64,000 nucleotides of DNA from Rhizobium sp. NZLR1 (GTDB lineage: Bacteria; Pseudomonadota; Alphaproteobacteria; Rhizobiales; Rhizobiaceae). The translations under genes and the position numbers were made by a program. Below the pieces are notes generated by a model. That model saw only the letters and a list, made by a program, of their open reading frames with translations, made no database searches and had not been told where the DNA came from. This document shows, in pieces, positions 1 to 8,960 of this stretch. Location of the stretch: assembly GCF_017357385.1 (NCBI RefSeq), contig NZ_CP071632.1:3739501-3803500 (forward strand), written 5' to 3'. Each line of letters starts with the position of its first letter. Position 1 is the stretch's first letter.

Positions 1-230
1 GAGGAGTCGGTATCGAAGAAGATGCGGTCGCCGACATTGACCGTGAAGTCCTGGGCCGAGCCCGGCGTTGCGGAGCCACCCGCGCCGGAGCCGAGGCCGA
101 GATCGCCGGCGCTGTTCGGCGGCTTCTTGGCGCAGCTCGCAAGCGCGAGACCGGCGACAAGCGCGATCATGACGGGGTTGCGGGCGAAATTCTGCATGCG
201 GCTCATTGCCGGGGTATGAATTCGGCTCAT
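1..230 (-). CDS. pal: Peptidoglycan-associated lipoprotein Pal (partial, N-terminal part)
   Basis: This is the outer-membrane lipoprotein of the Tol-Pal complex, which tethers the outer membrane to peptidoglycan during constriction. The visible N-terminus has a basic start, a hydrophobic stretch (MIALVAGLALA) and a lipobox ending LASC, with the lipidated Cys followed by AKKPP. A Gly/Ser-rich linker follows, and then the beginning of the OmpA-like domain (VGDRIFFDTDS). The rest lies beyond the window edge. The chosen ATG at 230 has an AAGGAGA ribosome site just upstream. An internal ATG eight codons later is possible. The gene follows tolB on the same strand with a 152-bp gap that may hold its own promoter. 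Confidence 0.93.
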   Translation of the reverse strand, partial: MSRIHTPAMSRMQNFARNPVMIALVAGLALASCAKKPPNSAGDLGLGSGAGGSATPGSAQDFTVNVGDRIFFDTDS

Positions 231-382
231 GGCCGGTCTCCTTGCGGGTTCATCAGGGTTTCCGGACAGTAACCGCACTCGGTTAACCGCCCCTCAAAAA
301 TTGTGGTTAACGAATTACTGATTTGTCCCTTGGTCGCTCGATTCCATGACTTTGGGACGACATGAAGGCAGAAGCGCATTGC

Positions 383-1690
383 CTACTCCATAAGCGGCGA
401 CCAAGCGGGGTCGGAACCGTAGCTCGGCGTCTTCACAAGCTGCTCGTTGTAGCCGGTCAAATCGATCGAATAGAGCTGCGGACCGCCGGCACCTGCCGCC
501 TGCCGGAAGAACATCAGCACACGTCCGTTCGGCGCCCAGGTCGGGCCCTCGTTATGGAAGCCGGTCGTCAGAATGCGCTCGCCCGAACCATCCGGTTTCA
601 TCACGCCGATCGAGAACTTGCCGCCGGCCTGTTTGGTGAAGGCAATGAGATCGCCTCGTGGCGACCAGACCGGCGTCGAATAGGAACCGTCGCCGAAGGA
701 AATACGGGTCTGGCCCGAGCCATCTGCATTCATCACATAGATCTGCGGTTTTCCGCCGCGGTCGCTTTCGAAGCTGACGCGCGCGCCGTCAGGCGAATAG
801 GACGGCGAAGTGTCGATCGCAGCCGTCGAGGTCAGGCGCGTCGTCGTGCGCGAGCGCAGGTCCATTGTATAGATGTTGGAATTGGCGTCCTGCTGCAGGC
901 TCATGATCACCTTTTGGCCATCCGGCGAAAAGCGCGGCGAGAAGGTCATGCCGGGAAAATTGCCGACGACCTCACGCTGCCCGGTTTCCAGCTGCAGCAG
1001 ATAGACCCGCGGCTGCTGGTTGGCAAAGGACATGTAGGTGACTTCCTGCCGGCTCGGCGAGAAGCGCGGCGTCAGCACGAGATCGCTGCCATCCGTCAGC
1101 ATACGCACGTTGAAGCCGTCCTGATCCATGATCGCCAGCTGGCGTTTGCGCTGCTGCTTGGTGCCGGATTCGGAGACGAAGACGACGCGGGTATCGAAAT
1201 AACCTTCTTCCCCGGTGATCTGCTTGTAGATCGCGTCGGCGATGATGTGAGCCACGCGGCGCCAGTTCTCCGGCTGCGTATAGAACTGCTGACCGGTCAT
1301 CTGCTGCCCGGCGAACGGGTCCCAGAGCCGGAATTCGGCGCGAAGACGGCCATCCGCTTCCTTGGTAACCCGGCCGGTGACCAGCGCCTGTGCATTGATG
1401 ACCTTCCAGTCCTCGAAGCGCGGCGAAGCGTCGGGATTAGAAATCTTCTCGATGAAGGCGGTTTTGTTGATGGGTGCGAAGAGACCGGACCGCTGCAAGT
1501 CGGCGGCGATCACCTGCGATACCTGCGCGCCCATATCGCCCTGGAAGTCGGTCACCGCGATCGGCAACGGCTGAACGTTACCTTTTCGAAGATCGAGGGT
1601 AAGCACCGCGTTCGCCGGAGTCGTAAAGGCTGCGACCCCAAACAGGCCTGCAATGACCATCAGAGCGCGGATGAGGGAACACTTGACCAT
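383..1690 (-). CDS. tolB: Tol-Pal system periplasmic protein TolB
   Basis: TolB is the periplasmic beta-propeller of the Tol-Pal envelope complex. It binds Pal and is released by TolA. The protein is 435 aa, the normal family length. It has a signal peptide (basic start, hydrophobic core, TPANA cleavage region), an N-terminal mixed domain (about 35-165) and a C-terminal propeller. The propeller repeats read [31 protein letters not shown] and [11 protein letters not shown] chose the ATG at 1690 because the longer frame begins only at a GTG and would put seven extra residues before the signal peptide. The gene lies between tolA and pal in the minus-strand operon. Confidence 0.95.
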   Translation of the reverse strand: MVKCSLIRALMVIAGLFGVAAFTTPANAVLTLDLRKGNVQPLPIAVTDFQGDMGAQVSQVIAADLQRSGLFAPINKTAFIEKISNPDASPRFEDWKVINAQALVTGRVTKEADGRLRAEFRLWDPFAGQQMTGQQFYTQPENWRRVAHIIADAIYKQITGEEGYFDTRVVFVSESGTKQQRKRQLAIMDQDGFNVRMLTDGSDLVLTPRFSPSRQEVTYMSFANQQPRVYLLQLETGQREVVGNFPGMTFSPRFSPDGQKVIMSLQQDANSNIYTMDLRSRTTTRLTSTAAIDTSPSYSPDGARVSFESDRGGKPQIYVMNADGSGQTRISFGDGSYSTPVWSPRGDLIAFTKQAGGKFSIGVMKPDGSGERILTTGFHNEGPTWAPNGRVLMFFRQAAGAGGPQLYSIDLTGYNEQLVKTPSYGSDPAWSPLME

Positions 1691-1799
1691 ATCAAATAAG
1701 CCTTTCAGCACTTCATGAATTCAGTTTGCTAGTAGGACAGTGCAAGATAACTTCCTTCCAAGCATTGTATTTATCTTTGGAAGCTCGGCTCCTAGGCAT

Positions 1800-2945
1800 C
1801 TAGATTCCCAGGCTGCTCGCATCGAAGTTAAGAACGACCTCATTCCAAGCTTCATATTTGTCCATCGGAAGAGTCGAAGAAAACGAGGGAGCCGATTTCA
1901 TCACGGCACGGTAAGCAGCGCTTTCCAGCGCACGACGCGTCGAATCGCTGCTGCTCCCACCAGACGATTCTATCTCCGGCTCACCAATGATGTTGCCGTC
2001 TCTGCCCAGCTTGAAATGCACCGTAACAACCAAGCCGGAAAGGCCTTCCATTCCGGGCGTGACAAGCCAATTGCCCTCGATCAAGCTGCGCATCGCATCT
2101 TCTTCGCTCTGGCTGAGTTTCGAGCCGCCGTTGCTCTTCTTCGCGCCCAGCGATGCTTCCTGCGTCGAGCGCTTGGCGCCCCCGGCAGAAGGATCGGTCT
2201 TGTTCAGCAAGATCGAAATCTGGTCGGCATTGAAGTCGCTCTTCATCGATGAAGCGGACTTCGCTGTTTCCTGTTTCTTGTCCGCCTTCTTCTTGTCGGT
2301 CGGCGTGTCGGCGGTTTTCGGCTGGTCCGGGGTCTTTTCCGGCGGCTTTTCGGCCGGCTTCTGCGGTTCCGGCGGCTTCACCTGCGGCTTGGCGACAGGT
2401 GTCGGCACATTGTCCGGCAGCGCCTCGGCATCGGGCTTCGGCGGCTCCTCCGGCTTGGCCTGCTCTTCCGGCGGTTTTTCCTCGGGCTTCGGCGGCGTCA
2501 CCTCGACAGGCTTCGGCGGCGGAATGGAAGCGACCTCCTTCGGCTGTTCGACCTCCGTTTCCTCCTTGACGATATCCTTGACATCATTCGGCTTTGGATC
2601 GGTTTTCGGCATCGGCTTGTCGCTCGAATTCGCCGCGGCAGCCTCGCTATTGCTGGGCTTGGCGTTCGGAACGGGCGGCGTCTTCAGGTCGACATTGTTG
2701 TCGCCGGCGTTCTCGGCCGGCTGCGCGATCGGCGGACGTGTCGTCGGCACGGGTGCGGAAGTCTCCTTCTTCGGAGCCTTCTTGTCGCCTTGCTGCATCT
2801 GGGTAATGGATTCCACCGGCACCAGATCGACCGGCATCGCCTCGAAATCCTCCACCTTGAAGGATTCCGGCGCGCTGAGCGACACCATCGCCCAGGTAAG
2901 CACCAGGCAGTGCAGAACAGCAGATGTGACGACGCTGGTCTTCAT
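1800..2945 (-). CDS. tolA: TolA-like protein (TonB-type C-terminal domain)
   Basis: This is the energy-transducing link between TolQR in the inner membrane and TolB-Pal. The 381-aa protein has one N-terminal membrane anchor (about residues 5-25). A very long Pro/Glu/Lys-rich spacer (about 60-250) is full of PKP, EKPP and PEEP runs. A small globular C-terminal domain (about 280-381) contains EGNWLVTPG and a TolA/TonB-like fold. The spacer is more proline-rich than the alanine-rich helix of enteric TolA, which is usual in alphaproteobacteria. The gene starts 8 nt after the tolR stop, so co-translation is likely. Identity rests mainly on position and architecture. Confidence 0.88.
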   Translation of the reverse strand: MKTSVVTSAVLHCLVLTWAMVSLSAPESFKVEDFEAMPVDLVPVESITQMQQGDKKAPKKETSAPVPTTRPPIAQPAENAGDNNVDLKTPPVPNAKPSNSEAAAANSSDKPMPKTDPKPNDVKDIVKEETEVEQPKEVASIPPPKPVEVTPPKPEEKPPEEQAKPEEPPKPDAEALPDNVPTPVAKPQVKPPEPQKPAEKPPEKTPDQPKTADTPTDKKKADKKQETAKSASSMKSDFNADQISILLNKTDPSAGGAKRSTQEASLGAKKSNGGSKLSQSEEDAMRSLIEGNWLVTPGMEGLSGLVVTVHFKLGRDGNIIGEPEIESSGGSSSDSTRRALESAAYRAVMKSAPSFSSTLPMDKYEAWNEVVLNFDASSLGI

Positions 2946-2953
2946 CTTGAACG

Positions 2954-3409
2954 CTATTGGTCCTTCTTCTGCTGCGTCACGAGGCCGATATTCTTGAAGC
3001 CTGCGCCCTGAATACGGGCCATGACGTCGGCGATGACGCCGTAAGGCGCTGTCGCGTCGCCGCGCACGAAGATCCGTTCGTTGTAACCAGTGGTGGCGAT
3101 CGCCTCGAGCTTGGCGGCGATCTCGGCGGCCGGAATCGCCGTTTCCTGCAGGAACACTTCGCCGTCGTTCTTGACGGAGATGGTGATCGGCTGCGTCTCG
3201 GAATTCAGCGCCTTGGCCTGCGTCTCCGGCAGGTCGATCGGCACGCCAACGGTCATCATCGGTGCCGCGACCATGAAGATGATCAAAAGCACGAGCATGA
3301 CGTCGACGAGCGGCGTCACGTTGATTTCGGAGATTACGGCCCTGTTCCGACCGCCGCGACGGCGGCGTCTGCCGCCCCCGCCGTCATTGCCTCCAACAGC
3401 CATACCCAT
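2954..3409 (-). CDS. tolR: Tol-Pal system protein TolR (ExbD family)
   Basis: TolR is an inner-membrane subunit of the proton-driven TolQR motor. The 151-aa protein begins with a Gly/Arg-rich cytosolic tail and then has one transmembrane helix (about 34-53). The proton-carrying aspartate sits at its start (D36 in [16 protein letters not shown]). The periplasmic domain includes the family motif VPIDLPE. The C-terminus ([11 protein letters not shown]) matches the ExbD/TolR fold. A GGAG site lies upstream of the ATG. The gene sits 18 nt downstream of tolQ and 8 nt upstream of tolA. Confidence 0.95.
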   Translation of the reverse strand: MGMAVGGNDGGGGRRRRRGGRNRAVISEINVTPLVDVMLVLLIIFMVAAPMMTVGVPIDLPETQAKALNSETQPITISVKNDGEVFLQETAIPAAEIAAKLEAIATTGYNERIFVRGDATAPYGVIADVMARIQGAGFKNIGLVTQQKKDQ

Positions 3410-3427
3410 GTCAGTATACTCCGTTGG

Positions 3428-4147
3428 TTACTGAGCGGCAGCGCGCGGCTGTAGCTTCTCGTCGATCTGGCGCGAAAGTATGGCGGAGAATTCATCCGCG
3501 AAACCTTCCATGCGGCCCGAGAGCTTGCCGGCATCGGCAGAGAACTTGTTGTAGGCGATAACCGCCGGAATAGCGGCGACGAGACCGATCGCGGTGGCAA
3601 GCAGCGCTTCGGCGATACCGGGTGCGACAACCGCAAGGTTGGTCGACTTCGAACCTGCGATCGCCTGGAACGAGGTCATGATGCCGACGACCGTGCCGAA
3701 GAGACCGATAAACGGGCCGGCCGAACCGATCGTTGCCAGCGATCCAAGGCGAGCGCCGAGAAATTCGGTCTCACGGGCAAGCGTCACGTCCATCGCCCGG
3801 TCGATACGCATCTGCAGGCCAATCGGTGAGCGGGCGCCGCGTTCGAAGGATTTCTTCCATTCCCGCATGGCCGCAACGAAAATCGATGCCAGCCCGGTAT
3901 TGTTGCGCTCCGACAGCGAGCGATAGAGCTCTTCCAGCGATTGGCCCGACCAGAACACCTGTTCGAATTTGTCGAACTGGCGCCGTGCGCGGCCATAGGC
4001 CAGGTTTTTGTCGATAACGATCGCCCAGGTCCACACCGAGGCTGCGATAAGCCCGAGCATGACGAGCTTGACGACGATTCCGGCCTGCATGAAAAGCGAC
4101 CAGAGGCTGACGTCCGTCGTTGCTGCTGCCAATCCTACTTGTTCCAT
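3428..4147 (-). CDS. tolQ: Tol-Pal system protein TolQ (MotA/TolQ/ExbB family)
   Basis: TolQ is the multi-helix inner-membrane subunit that forms the proton channel with TolR. The 239-aa reading from the ATG at 4147 ([16 protein letters not shown]) has the usual three helices, one near 16-36 and two after residue 130. The MotA/ExbB signature is visible as [16 protein letters not shown] and [21 protein letters not shown] longer frame adds 17 upstream residues (MCRPVQHRAF) that look like translated leader and was not used. It heads tolQRAB-pal. ybgC lies upstream across a 375-bp gap. Confidence 0.95.
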   Translation of the reverse strand: MEQVGLAAATTDVSLWSLFMQAGIVVKLVMLGLIAASVWTWAIVIDKNLAYGRARRQFDKFEQVFWSGQSLEELYRSLSERNNTGLASIFVAAMREWKKSFERGARSPIGLQMRIDRAMDVTLARETEFLGARLGSLATIGSAGPFIGLFGTVVGIMTSFQAIAGSKSTNLAVVAPGIAEALLATAIGLVAAIPAVIAYNKFSADAGKLSGRMEGFADEFSAILSRQIDEKLQPRAAAQ

Positions 4148-4522
4148 TGATCCAAAATCCCCGAATCCAAACGCCCGGTGCTGGACCGGGCGGCACAAAT
4201 TGATCTCGCAAGAAGTGTCCGGTGGCCGCCGCCCAAAGCCCTGGTCAAGCTTCCAAGCTCATCTTCCGCCTTCTTGCCGTCAAATTTGGTCAAAGGAAGG
4301 CGTGCACCGCACAAACTCCGACTTTCCCAGTAAGACACTATTATGGTTAATAGATCGTTAGTGCCGGACTGTGACAGCAAGCCTGTGTTTGGAAGATTTC
4401 ATTCCATGGATTACTTGACCGGAGCAAGATCCGGCTGCCGAAAGAGCGCTCATCCTGCGGCGCGGGAATTCCTTCACATAAAGATCAAGTTTTTACAAGC
4501 CCGAATTCCAGGCGATTCGCGG
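4148..4522. promoter_or_regulatory. Intergenic region upstream of tolQ
   Basis: No supported gene lies in these 375 bases between ybgC and tolQ. The region is long for an alphaproteobacterial ybgC-tolQ gap and likely carries the tolQ promoter. The clearest motif is a CtrA-like site at 4347-4361, TTAA-N7-TTAG, which matches seven of the eight fixed bases of TTAA-N7-TTAA. Its minus-strand reading contains TTAACCAT. Nothing else in the stretch could be identified. Confidence 0.5.
4347..4361 (-). promoter_or_regulatory. Candidate CtrA site upstream of tolQ (imperfect)
   Basis: The plus strand reads TTAA, seven bases, TTAG. The consensus for the alphaproteobacterial cell-cycle regulator CtrA is TTAA-N7-TTAA, so one fixed base differs. 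The site is about 200 bp upstream of the tolQ start. Tol-Pal acts at the division septum, so cell-cycle control is plausible. The motif is short and a chance occurrence is possible. Confidence 0.3.
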
Positions 4523-4978
4523 CTATAGCGGCGTGCTGCCTTCCAGGAATTTCACCGCCAGCGTTTCCGGCAGCCGCCGCGGCCGCCCCCTGGCGTTGAT
4601 GACAGCGATTATCACCTTGGCGGCAATCAGCAGCGTCTCGCCGGATCGGATCTGCTGATTGAGCACCATCTTGGCGCCGCCGGCCTTTTCCGTGTGCGTC
4701 AGGATCGTCAGCACATCGTCCATGCGCGCCGGGCTCTTGAAGTCGATCTCCATGCGGTGGACGACGAAGACCAGGCCCTCCTCGTCGGCGCTGACGAGTT
4801 CGCGCTGCTCGACGCCGAGGCAACGCAGATAATCGGTGCGGCCACGCTCCAGGAAATGCAGATAGCGGGCGTGATAGACCAGGCCGGAGAAATCCGTATC
4901 TTCATAATAGACCCGCTGGACAAGGCGATGCCCGGCCTCGGTCAGCTCTCCCGAAATGGAAAAAGGGCGCTCCGTCAT
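4523..4978 (-). CDS. ybgC: Acyl-CoA thioesterase YbgC (Tol-Pal associated)
   Basis: This is a hot-dog fold thioesterase acting on acyl-CoA or acyl-ACP, classically the first gene of tol-pal clusters. The 151-aa protein carries the 4HBT signature YYEDTDFSGLVYHARYLHFLE, with the catalytic Asp at D27 in YYED. The start at 4978 is preceded by GGAGAAAATT at good spacing. The frame stays open 31 codons further upstream, but those residues do not resemble the family. It reads toward tolQ and is separated from it by 375 bp, so it may be co-transcribed or have its own unit. Confidence 0.92.
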   Translation of the reverse strand: MTERPFSISGELTEAGHRLVQRVYYEDTDFSGLVYHARYLHFLERGRTDYLRCLGVEQRELVSADEEGLVFVVHRMEIDFKSPARMDDVLTILTHTEKAGGAKMVLNQQIRSGETLLIAAKVIIAVINARGRPRRLPETLAVKFLEGSTPL

Positions 4979-5119
4979 AATTTTCTCCAAACTGAGGTGC
5001 CCTCTTTGGCGCAACGCTTCCCGACAGGCAAGCATTGAATGCCCGACCGGCAAGCATTGAATGATTGTCATAATTCCTAACTATTCCCGACATTGAGTGA
5101 CCGATAAGGAGACGATGTG

Positions 5120-6340
5120 ATGAAGATTGCGGTTATGGGCGGAGACGGTTTCATTGGCTGGCCAACGTCGCTGCATCTCTCCGATGCCGGACATGACATT
5201 CATATCCTCGACAACCTCTCACGCCGCTGGATCGACACGGAACTTGGCGTTCAGTCGCTGACACCGATGGATTCGATCCAGGAGCGCACCCGCATCTGGC
5301 ATGTCGAAACCGGACGCCGCATCCACTTCAATCTGATCGATCTCGCCAAGGACTACGAACTGCTGAAGAACTGGCTTTCCGAACACCGTCCGGATGCCGT
5401 CATCCATTTTGCCGAGCAGCGGGCCGCACCCTATTCGATGAAGAGCGACCGCCATAAGAACTACACGGTCAACAACAATGTCAGCGCCACGCACAACCTG
5501 CTGAACGCGCTGACCGAGCTCAATCTCGATACCCATCTCATCCATCTCGGCACCATGGGCGTCTACGGCTACTCGACGGTCGGCGCTGCCATCCCAGAGG
5601 GATACCTGCCGGTCGGCATCGAAACGCCAGGCGGCGAGACGGTGAGCCAGGAGATCCTCTATCCCTCCAACCCCGGCTCGATCTACCACATGACCAAGTG
5701 CCTGGATCAGCTTCTCTTCCAGTTCTATGCGAGGAATGATGGTCTCAGGATCACCGATCTGCACCAGGGCATCGTCTGGGGCACCCATACCGAACAGACG
5801 CGCCGCCACGCACAGCTCATCAACCGTTTCGACTACGACGGCGATTACGGCACGGTGCTGAACCGCTTCCTGATCCAGGCGGCGATCGGCTATCCGCTGA
5901 CGGTACACGGCACCGGCGGCCAGACCCGCGCCTTCATCCATATCCAGGATTCGGTGCGCTGCATCGAGCTGGCGCTTGCGAACCCGCCGGCTCGCGGCGC
6001 GCGCGTTGAGATCTTCAACCAGATGACCGAAACCCACCGGGTGCGCGACCTCGCAGAGATGATCGCGGGGATCAGCGGCGCCGAGATCGCCTGGCTGCCC
6101 AACCCGCGCAAGGAAGCTGCCGAGAACGAGCTGATCGTCCGGAACGAAAAATTCCGCGATCTCGGCCTCGAACCGATCACGCTGGAAGCGGGCCTGCTCG
6201 GCGAGATCGTCGATGTCGCGAAGAAATTCGCCTATCGCGTCGACCGCTCGCGCGTGCCGGCCGTCTCCGCCTGGACCAAGGACATCGCCGCGACGATCAA
6301 TCACGATCCCGAAGGCAAGCGGCTGAAGTCGGTATCATGA
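5120..6340 (+). CDS. sqdB: UDP-sulfoquinovose synthase SqdB
   Basis: SqdB converts UDP-glucose and sulfite to UDP-sulfoquinovose, the head-group donor for the sulfolipid SQDG. This 406-aa extended short-chain dehydrogenase opens with the NAD-binding motif GGDGFIG. It has the SQD1-type active-site segments GTMGVYG (about 144-150) and YHMTK (Y189, K193), which are distinctive for this enzyme within the epimerase family. AAGGAG lies 9 nt before the ATG at 5120. A GTG directly before it is an alternative start. sqdD overlaps its last four bases, and the three genes form an sqdB-sqdD-sqdC operon of the type described in Sinorhizobium. Confidence 0.93.
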   Translation: MKIAVMGGDGFIGWPTSLHLSDAGHDIHILDNLSRRWIDTELGVQSLTPMDSIQERTRIWHVETGRRIHFNLIDLAKDYELLKNWLSEHRPDAVIHFAEQRAAPYSMKSDRHKNYTVNNNVSATHNLLNALTELNLDTHLIHLGTMGVYGYSTVGAAIPEGYLPVGIETPGGETVSQEILYPSNPGSIYHMTKCLDQLLFQFYARNDGLRITDLHQGIVWGTHTEQTRRHAQLINRFDYDGDYGTVLNRFLIQAAIGYPLTVHGTGGQTRAFIHIQDSVRCIELALANPPARGARVEIFNQMTETHRVRDLAEMIAGISGAEIAWLPNPRKEAAENELIVRNEKFRDLGLEPITLEAGLLGEIVDVAKKFAYRVDRSRVPAVSAWTKDIAATINHDPEGKRLKSVS

Positions 6341-7185
6341 GCGGCGACATGACGAGCGCCAGCGAAAAACCAGCCCCTTTCGCCTATATCACCCTCGTCA
6401 CCAACGCCGACTACGCCATGGGCGCCACCGCCTTGGCGAATTCGCTGCGCCGCACCGACACCACCGCCGACATCGTCGTCCTCCACACCGGCGGCGTCGA
6501 TGCCACCGCCCTCGTCCCGCTCAAAATCCTCGACTGCCGCCTGATCGAGGTCGAGCATTTGCCGCTGTCAGCTGCCTTTAACGAACGCCATGCCCGTGGC
6601 CAGCTCCATTCGGCGGCCCCCTTCACCAAGGGCCGCAAACCGGATTTTCATTCGCCGCTCGACAATTTCTGCAAGCTCAGGCTGTGGCAGCTTGTCGAAT
6701 ATGAGCGCTGCGTCTTCATCGATGCAGACGCCCTCGTACTGAAGAACGTCGACAGGCTCTTCCACTATCCGGAATTCTCCGCCGCCCCGAATGTCTATGA
6801 AAACCTCGCCGACTTTCGCCGCATGAATTCCGGCGTCTTCGTCGCCACGCCGTCGCTTGACACATTCCGGCACATGCTCGAAAGGCTCGACACGGCAGAC
6901 GTTTTCTGGCGGCGCACCGATCAGACGTTTCTCGAGACTTTCTTTCCGGATTGGCACGGCCTGCCTGTTTATTTCAACATGCTGCAATATGTATGGTTCA
7001 CCATGCCCGAGCTTTGGGACTGGAAGAGCATTTCGATCCTGCATTACCAATATGAAAAACCGTGGGAAAAGGATCATCCCAAGGCAGCGCGACTACAACC
7101 CTTGATCGATTTGTGGCACCGTTTCCACGATGACGGCGATGTGCCCGAGATCACGGCGCTGGATAATCCGGAAGGGGCAGCATGA
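6337..7185 (+). CDS. sqdD: SQDG biosynthesis glycosyltransferase SqdD (GT8 family)
   Basis: This 282-aa glycogenin-like glycosyltransferase is proposed to transfer sulfoquinovose in SQDG synthesis. Family 8 features are visible. The N-terminus has a nucleotide-binding fold (YITLVTNADYAMGA), the metal-binding DxD motif is at 129-131 (FIDADALVL), and MNSGVFV is typical of GT8 enzymes. The ATG overlaps the sqdB stop by four bases and its own stop overlaps the sqdC start by four. This implies tight translational coupling. The assignment follows the sqdBDC gene order. The precise acceptor cannot be read from the sequence. Confidence 0.85.
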   Translation: MSGDMTSASEKPAPFAYITLVTNADYAMGATALANSLRRTDTTADIVVLHTGGVDATALVPLKILDCRLIEVEHLPLSAAFNERHARGQLHSAAPFTKGRKPDFHSPLDNFCKLRLWQLVEYERCVFIDADALVLKNVDRLFHYPEFSAAPNVYENLADFRRMNSGVFVATPSLDTFRHMLERLDTADVFWRRTDQTFLETFFPDWHGLPVYFNMLQYVWFTMPELWDWKSISILHYQYEKPWEKDHPKAARLQPLIDLWHRFHDDGDVPEITALDNPEGAA

Positions 7186-8099
7186 AGGTACTGGTATCTG
7201 GCGGAACGGGTCTCGTCGGCCGGTATGTCGTCGAGGAGCTGCTGGCTGGCGGATATCAGGTGATCGTCGGAGGGCGCTGTGCGCCGCTGCCCCGCCTCTT
7301 CTCGCGCCCGGTCGATTTCGCAGCGCTTTCGCTCGATCCCGACAAGGATCAGATCGGTGTTTTCGACGATGCCTATTTCTTCGTCCACGCCGCCTTGAGC
7401 CATGTTCCGGGCAAATATCGCGGCGGCGAGGGCGACGATCCGAAGAATTTCCACAGGCTGAACCTCGACGGCACCGTCCGGCTTTTCGAAGCAGCCAAAC
7501 GCGCCGGCACACGCCGCTGCGTCTTCCTGTCCAGCCGCGCCGCCTATGGCGAACATCCCGAGGGAACCGAGCTGGCGGAAACCATGCTGGCCAAGCCCGA
7601 AACGCTCTACGGCCAGGTCAAGCTCGATGCCGAACGCGCGCTCGCCCACCTCTCCACGCCGGGTTTTGCCGGCGTGAGCCTGAGGGCGACCGGGATCTAC
7701 GGCGATCTCTCGCCGAACAAATGGGACGGGCTTACCGCCGATTATCTCGCCGGCCGGGCGGTTGTTTCGCGTGTAGGAACGGAAGTTCACGGCCGCGACC
7801 TCGGGCGTGCGGTACGGCTGATGCTGGAGACGGAAAGCACCCGCATCTCCGGCGAGGTCTTCAACGTCTCGGACATATCAGTCGACACGCGCGATATTCT
7901 TTCGCCTATCCGGCGCGAGACCGGCTGTCGGCACGTGCTGCCGCCCCCCGCCGACAGGGTGGCGCTCAATCGCATGAGCACGGCGAAAATCCGCGCGCTC
8001 GGCTGGTTGCCGGGCGGAGCAACGCTGTTTGAAGAAACGATGCAACGGCTCGCCGCGGCCCTACGGGCGGCCCCAGAACACAGGTCCACGCAAGTCTGA
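7182..8099 (+). CDS. sqdC: SqdC-like NAD-dependent epimerase/reductase
   Basis: This 305-aa protein is of the extended short-chain dehydrogenase type and is the third gene of the sulfolipid operon. The Rossmann motif is SGGTGLVGRYV at the N-terminus. The catalytic region has FLSSRAAYG followed by YGQVK. It has been linked to SQDG synthesis in photosynthetic bacteria and rhizobia, but its biochemical step is not firmly defined. It overlaps sqdD by four bases. Confidence 0.8.
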   Translation: MKVLVSGGTGLVGRYVVEELLAGGYQVIVGGRCAPLPRLFSRPVDFAALSLDPDKDQIGVFDDAYFFVHAALSHVPGKYRGGEGDDPKNFHRLNLDGTVRLFEAAKRAGTRRCVFLSSRAAYGEHPEGTELAETMLAKPETLYGQVKLDAERALAHLSTPGFAGVSLRATGIYGDLSPNKWDGLTADYLAGRAVVSRVGTEVHGRDLGRAVRLMLETESTRISGEVFNVSDISVDTRDILSPIRRETGCRHVLPPPADRVALNRMSTAKIRALGWLPGGATLFEETMQRLAAALRAAPEHRSTQV

Positions 8100-8145
8100 C
8101 GTTGCAGGATGCGCCGAATTGCAATCGGGCTGTCGGGGATTGTTC

Positions 8146-8844
8146 ATGCAGGTCGCAACTACGTCTGCCTCCATCATCTTGCGTGGCACGCCTTCTGCTG
8201 CAGCAATGTCTGCCGCCGGAAACGAGACCGATCAGGGTGTGCTGAAGCTGCAGCGCAGCACCCAGACGCTGCAGCAGATGCGGCAGACCTTGGCGAATTC
8301 CGGGGACGAAGCCAAGACAAAGGCACAACGCAAGCTCGACGAGGCAAAGCAACAGCTGGAGATGCTGCGCAGCTCCAATATGCCGCCCGAGGTGGTCGCC
8401 CGTCTGGCCGCCGAACTGGCGCGCAAGGTCGGCACCGCCGCTTCAGAATTCGCATCGGCCGCCGCGACCGGCAGCCCTGCAGCAGTCGCTCCGGTGGACG
8501 CAACCACGGATGCAACAGCCGCCGCGACGAGCGGGACTGAGGCTGCACTGACGGATGTCTCAGAAAAAACCGCGACCGGATCGCAGGAACCGGTCGACGC
8601 CGCCCAGGCCCGCGAGGCCTATGAGAGCACCGCCGAGGACGCGCCAAAATCCTCGGGCATCTCGTCCGATGACCGAGAAACGATGGAAGCGTTCAAGGCG
8701 GTCGTGCGCGAACTCAGGCAATTGCTCGAAAAGGCGATGCACGACCTGCGGCAGCAGGACTGGCAGGGCGGGGCCAACGCCGTGCCTGATATGGCAGGCT
8801 TATCCACCGGCACCGCGACAATACCGACAAGCATCGTCATCTGA
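8146..8844 (+). CDS. Hypothetical coiled-coil protein
   Basis: I do not recognise a family for this 232-aa protein. Residues about 27-95 are rich in Gln, Leu, Lys and Glu with heptad-like spacing (LQRSTQTLQQMRQTL and ALKAQRKL-type segments) and should form a coiled coil. A long Ala/Thr/Ser-rich low-complexity stretch follows (about 100-170). A second helical segment lies near 180-210 (VVRELRQLLEKAMHDL). No signal peptide or membrane helix is evident. The start at 8146 follows a GGGGA site. The longer frame overlaps sqdC in a different register and is unlikely. It lies 46 nt after sqdC and may share its transcript. Confidence 0.65.
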   Translation: MQVATTSASIILRGTPSAAAMSAAGNETDQGVLKLQRSTQTLQQMRQTLANSGDEAKTKAQRKLDEAKQQLEMLRSSNMPPEVVARLAAELARKVGTAASEFASAAATGSPAAVAPVDATTDATAAATSGTEAALTDVSEKTATGSQEPVDAAQAREAYESTAEDAPKSSGISSDDRETMEAFKAVVRELRQLLEKAMHDLRQQDWQGGANAVPDMAGLSTGTATIPTSIVI

Positions 8845-8960
8845 CCTCCGGCCGCATCCCGCCGACAGGGCGTGAAACGGGCGCAGCACTGTCGCATCTG
8901 GCATTTGCATCGGACATCCAGGCGTCTATGCTCGGTCAATCTCTCATACCGGTAGATCGA

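Noticed and set aside
362-1699. A 445-codon open frame on the plus strand
   Set aside because: It is antisense to tolB, whose signal peptide and propeller repeats are unmistakable. Long antisense frames are common in GC-rich codon-biased DNA.
2300-2800. Repeat array inside tolA
   Set aside because: The repetitive look comes from Pro/Glu/Lys-rich coding sequence of the TolA spacer. There are no uniform repeats or spacers as in CRISPR.
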